Source: Streptomyces sp. XM4193
GTDB lineage: Bacteria; Actinomycetota; Actinomycetes; Streptomycetales; Streptomycetaceae
DNA: 64,000 nucleotides
NCBI RefSeq assembly: GCF_023072595.1
Contig: NZ_JALLGK010000005.1
Span: 62,001-126,000, forward strand
Direction: 5' to 3'
Part shown: positions 61,529-64,000 of the stretch, piece by piece
Position numbering within the stretch: the stretch's first letter is position 1
How the letters are laid out: every line of letters starts with the position of its first letter
Notes under the pieces: model-generated
Told to the model about the DNA's origin: nothing
Database searches by the model: none
The model's input: only the letters and a program-made list of their open reading frames with translations
Position numbers and translations under genes: made by a program

Positions 61529-63438
61529 GACTGACCACCCTCTCGTGCGGTCTTCCGGCCCGGGTCATCGGTCGGTGCCGGGCCCGATTTCCGTGTGTCG
61601 GCGGCGGGTTCGCCGTGCTCGGCGGGTGCGGTGGACCCGGCTGGTCCGCCGGACGTCACGGGCCCGTCGGACGTCACGGGTCCGTCCGTCGGGCCGGGGT
61701 CCGCCCCGGCTGCCGTCTCCCGCCGGTCGGCTTCCTCGGCTTCCTCGGCTTCCTCGGCTTCGTCGGCCTGCTCGGCTTCCTCGGCGGCGGAGGCGATGGC
61801 CCGCATCAGCCGGTCCTCGGAGACGTCGTCGCCGGCCAGTTCCTCCACGACCGCGCCGTCGCGCAGTACCACCACGCGGTCCGAACCCTCGATCAGCTCC
61901 TCCAGATCGGAGGAGATCAGCACCACACCGAGGCCGTCCTCGGCGAGTTCGTCGATCAGCTTCTGCACCTCGGCCTTGGCGCCGACGTCGATTCCGCGGG
62001 TGGGCTCGTCGAGCAGCAGCACCCTGGGCTCCGCGGCGAGCCAGCGGGCGAGCAGCACCTTCTGCTGGTTGCCGCCGGAGAGTTCGCCGACCGGCTGACG
62101 CGGCGAGGACGCCTTGATGCGCAGCCGCCGGGTGAAGGTGTCGACGATGGCGTCGATGCGCGATTCGGAGACCAGCCCCGCGCGGGAGAGCCGGGGGAGG
62201 ATCGCCAGTGCGATGTTCTCGCGCACCGACAGGCCGGGCCAGATCCCCTCGGACTTGCGGTCCTCCGGCAGCAGCGAGATGCCCGCGCCGATCGCGGCGG
62301 CGGTCGAGCCGGTGCGCAGCGGCCGGCCGGCGACGGTGACGCGTCCGGAGGCGAGGGGGAGCGCGCCCGCGACGGCCTTGACCGTTTCGGTGCGGCCCGA
62401 GCCCAGCAGTCCGCCGAGGCCGACGACCTCGCCGGGCCGCACCGAGAGGGAGACCCCGTGCAGCTTGTGCGGCACCGTCAACTCCGCCGCGTCCAGCACC
62501 GGTTCGAGCTCCGTGCTGTGGTCGCCGCCGAACTTGGTGGCGCCCTCGGCGCGCACCTCGCCGAGTTCACGGCCGAGCATCAGCGAGACGAGTTCCAGCC
62601 GCTCCAGTTCGGCGATCGGCCCGGTGTGCACCCGGCGGCCGTCGCGCAGGACGGTGGCCCGGTCGCAGACCGCGTACAGCTCGTCCAGCCGGTGGCTGAC
62701 GTACAGCACGGCCACCCCGGCGGCGCGCAGCCGGCGGATGACGCCGAAGAGCGTCTCCACCTCGCGCGGTTCCAGCGAGGAGGTCGGCTCGTCCATCACC
62801 ACGACGCGGGCGTCGACCGAGACCGCGCGTGCCAGCGCCACCATCTGCTGGGCGCCGACGCCCAGTTCGCGCAGCGGGCGCCGCACGTCGGCGTGCACGC
62901 CGTACTCGCGGAGGGTCTCGGCGGCCTCGCGGTGCATCCGGGTGAAGTCGATCAGGCGGAAGCGGTTGAGCGGTTCCCGGCCGAGGTGGAGGTTGCGGGC
63001 CACGCTCATCAGCGGGACGAGGTTGACCTCCTGGTAGATCGTGGAGATGCCCGCGCCCTGCGCCGCCAGCGGGGTGGCGAAGGCGGCCGGCTCCCCGTGG
63101 TGCAGCAGCTCGCCCTCGTCGGGGCGGTACACACCGGTGAGCACCTTGATCAGGGTGGACTTGCCGGCGCCGTTCTCCCCGATGAGCGCGTGCACCTCGC
63201 CGGGCCGGAGGGTGAAGTCCACGTCGTCCAGGGCGAGTACACCGGGAAAGCGCTTGGTGAGTCCGCGCACCGCGAGCACGCCGGTGTCCGACTCGGGCAG
63301 CACCGAGCCCGGCCCGGGGGACGCCCGGCCCGGCTCGGTGGATCGGGGGTGCGGCTCGGGGGTTCGCGGGCCCGGGCTCGGAGCCTCGGACGGCGGCGCG
63401 GGCTTCCGCGGTTCCGCGTCGGGGGCGGGATCGGTCAC
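61525..63438 (-). CDS. Sugar ABC transporter ATPase with two nucleotide-binding domains (RbsA/YtfR-type)
   Basis: A 637-residue double ATPase. An acidic/Pro-rich leader (about 50) precedes domain 1 with Walker A GENGAGKST, signature region ELGVGAQQMVALARA and Walker B VVVMDEPTSSLE. Domain 2 has a degenerate Walker A (GLLGSGRTET), then LSGGNQQKVLLARW and LLLDEPTRGIDVG, the usual asymmetric pattern of carbohydrate importers (CUT2). A disordered C-terminal tail carries EEAEEAEEADE repeats from a CTCGGCTTC-type DNA repeat at about 61735-61790. GTG 63438 begins the protein. Confidence 0.94.
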   Translation of the reverse strand: MTDPAPDAEPRKPAPPSEAPSPGPRTPEPHPRSTEPGRASPGPGSVLPESDTGVLAVRGLTKRFPGVLALDDVDFTLRPGEVHALIGENGAGKSTLIKVLTGVYRPDEGELLHHGEPAAFATPLAAQGAGISTIYQEVNLVPLMSVARNLHLGREPLNRFRLIDFTRMHREAAETLREYGVHADVRRPLRELGVGAQQMVALARAVSVDARVVVMDEPTSSLEPREVETLFGVIRRLRAAGVAVLYVSHRLDELYAVCDRATVLRDGRRVHTGPIAELERLELVSLMLGRELGEVRAEGATKFGGDHSTELEPVLDAAELTVPHKLHGVSLSVRPGEVVGLGGLLGSGRTETVKAVAGALPLASGRVTVAGRPLRTGSTAAAIGAGISLLPEDRKSEGIWPGLSVRENIALAILPRLSRAGLVSESRIDAIVDTFTRRLRIKASSPRQPVGELSGGNQQKVLLARWLAAEPRVLLLDEPTRGIDVGAKAEVQKLIDELAEDGLGVVLISSDLEELIEGSDRVVVLRDGAVVEELAGDDVSEDRLMRAIASAAEEAEQADEAEEAEEAEEADRRETAAGADPGPTDGPVTSDGPVTSGGPAGSTAPAEHGEPAADTRKSGPAPTDDPGRKTAREGGQS

Positions 63439-63628
63439 GGCACGCCTTCCGTACGTCTCGTCTGCGGCCGGTCCGGCTCAACCGGCCGTCTCCCACTGCG
63501 CGTTCGGTTCCTGGGCGCGCGCCGGTGCGGTGGCGCACGCCCAGGAAGTTCGCGGTGTGCCGCCGGGGCGGCCGACCGCCCTCGGGTTTCGGGGGTCGCG
63601 CCGGCCCGCGGCAGCGGCGGGGTGCGGG

Positions 63629-64000
63629 TCAGTACGCCCTGGACAGTCCGTCCTCGGCGTTCTCCCGGGTGTAGATGGTGTCCTCGATGAGGATGCTCTG
63701 GCCGACCTCGTCGCCCTTGGTGAAGGTCTCCAGCGTCTGGAAGGCGAGCGGACCGAAGCGCGGGTTGGACTCCACGACGCCGTAGATCCACTTGTCGACG
63801 ATGCCCTGGACCGCGTTCTTGGTCCCGTCGACGGTGACGATCTTGATGTCGCCGGCCTTCTTTCCCGCGCCCTTGAGCGCGTTGACCGCGCCGAGCCCCA
63901 TCTCGTCGTTCTCCGCGTAGACGCCGTCGACGCCCGGCCTGGACTGGATCAGCTGCTCGGTGACCTGCTGGCCCTTCTCGCGGGCGAACTCGCCGGTCTG
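63629..64000 (-). CDS. Sugar ABC transporter substrate-binding protein (YtfQ-like), partial
   Basis: The C-terminal 123 residues of a periplasmic-binding-protein type 1 sugar binder; the N-terminus lies beyond the right edge. The visible part contains PGVDGVYAENDEMGLGAVNA, VTVDGTKNAVQGIVD and YGVVESNPRFGPLAFQTLE, like YtfQ (galactofuranose binding protein). It is 190 bp upstream of the ATPase on the same strand, giving the order binding protein, ATPase, permease, permease of the ytfQRT-yjfF system. The sugar is not certain. Confidence 0.9.
   Translation of the reverse strand, partial: QTGEFAREKGQQVTEQLIQSRPGVDGVYAENDEMGLGAVNALKGAGKKAGDIKIVTVDGTKNAVQGIVDKWIYGVVESNPRFGPLAFQTLETFTKGDEVGQSILIEDTIYTRENAEDGLSRAY

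Noticed and set aside
61735..61790. CTCGGCTTC tandem repeat as a noncoding repeat
   Set aside because: It encodes the acidic EEAEEA tail of the sugar ABC ATPase in frame and needs no separate explanation.

Overview
The window is high-GC actinobacterial DNA, most likely Streptomyces or a close relative. The signs are strong G/C at third codon positions, many GTG starts, a complete conservon (cvnABCD), a fused E2/E1 2-oxoglutarate decarboxylase (Kgd) and a three-gene NHEJ set. Most of it reads as core chromosome; there is no phage, IS element, integrase or rRNA. All family calls come from reading the translations and motifs by eye; no database search was run.

Layout. 1-2057: C-terminally truncated AAA/LuxR-type regulator. 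2278-6823: malic enzyme and a polar amino-acid ABC importer. 7299-11926: quinone oxidoreductase, GNAT, a PadR regulator paired with a DUF4097-type protein, and a P-loop kinase. 12072-20668: small conserved protein, Kgd, a two-component system, a spermidine-synthase-like protein and a rhomboid-like membrane protein. 21235-29585: MarR, a PP2C-like protein, the conservon and a StyA-type flavoprotein monooxygenase. 29790-36876: NlpC/P60 hydrolase with an unusual Cys/His-rich N-terminus, TetR and AurF-like N-oxygenase, tRNA-Arg(CCG) and small envelope or stress proteins. 37040-41079: NDH-2-like flavoprotein and a coupled formaldehyde-type dehydrogenase/formate dehydrogenase pair. 41131-41638: a nine-repeat type I-E CRISPR array with no cas genes in view, then an 80-bp octamer repeat. 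41935-46066: Baeyer-Villiger monooxygenase, SMP-30-like lipoprotein and TetR. 46308-52769: small proteins including a coupled 43-codon gene, an SDR, a sigma factor with a long tail and a FUSC-type membrane protein with a His-rich repeat. 52948-58027: Ku, LigD-type phosphoesterase, ATP-dependent ligase, an HhH protein and small stress-type proteins. 58361-64000: an orphan solute-binding protein and a YtfQRT-YjfF-like sugar importer, cut at the right edge.

Functional units. The conservon is a membrane-linked sensor/G-protein module whose downstream flavoprotein may be an output. Ku, the phosphoesterase and the ligase form an NHEJ cluster beside a stress-type sigma factor. The pair at 38831-41079 could oxidise an aldehyde (probably formaldehyde) through formate to CO2, and a lost Asp in the formate dehydrogenase suggests NADP use. 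Several divergent promoters carry clear inverted repeats that look like operators.
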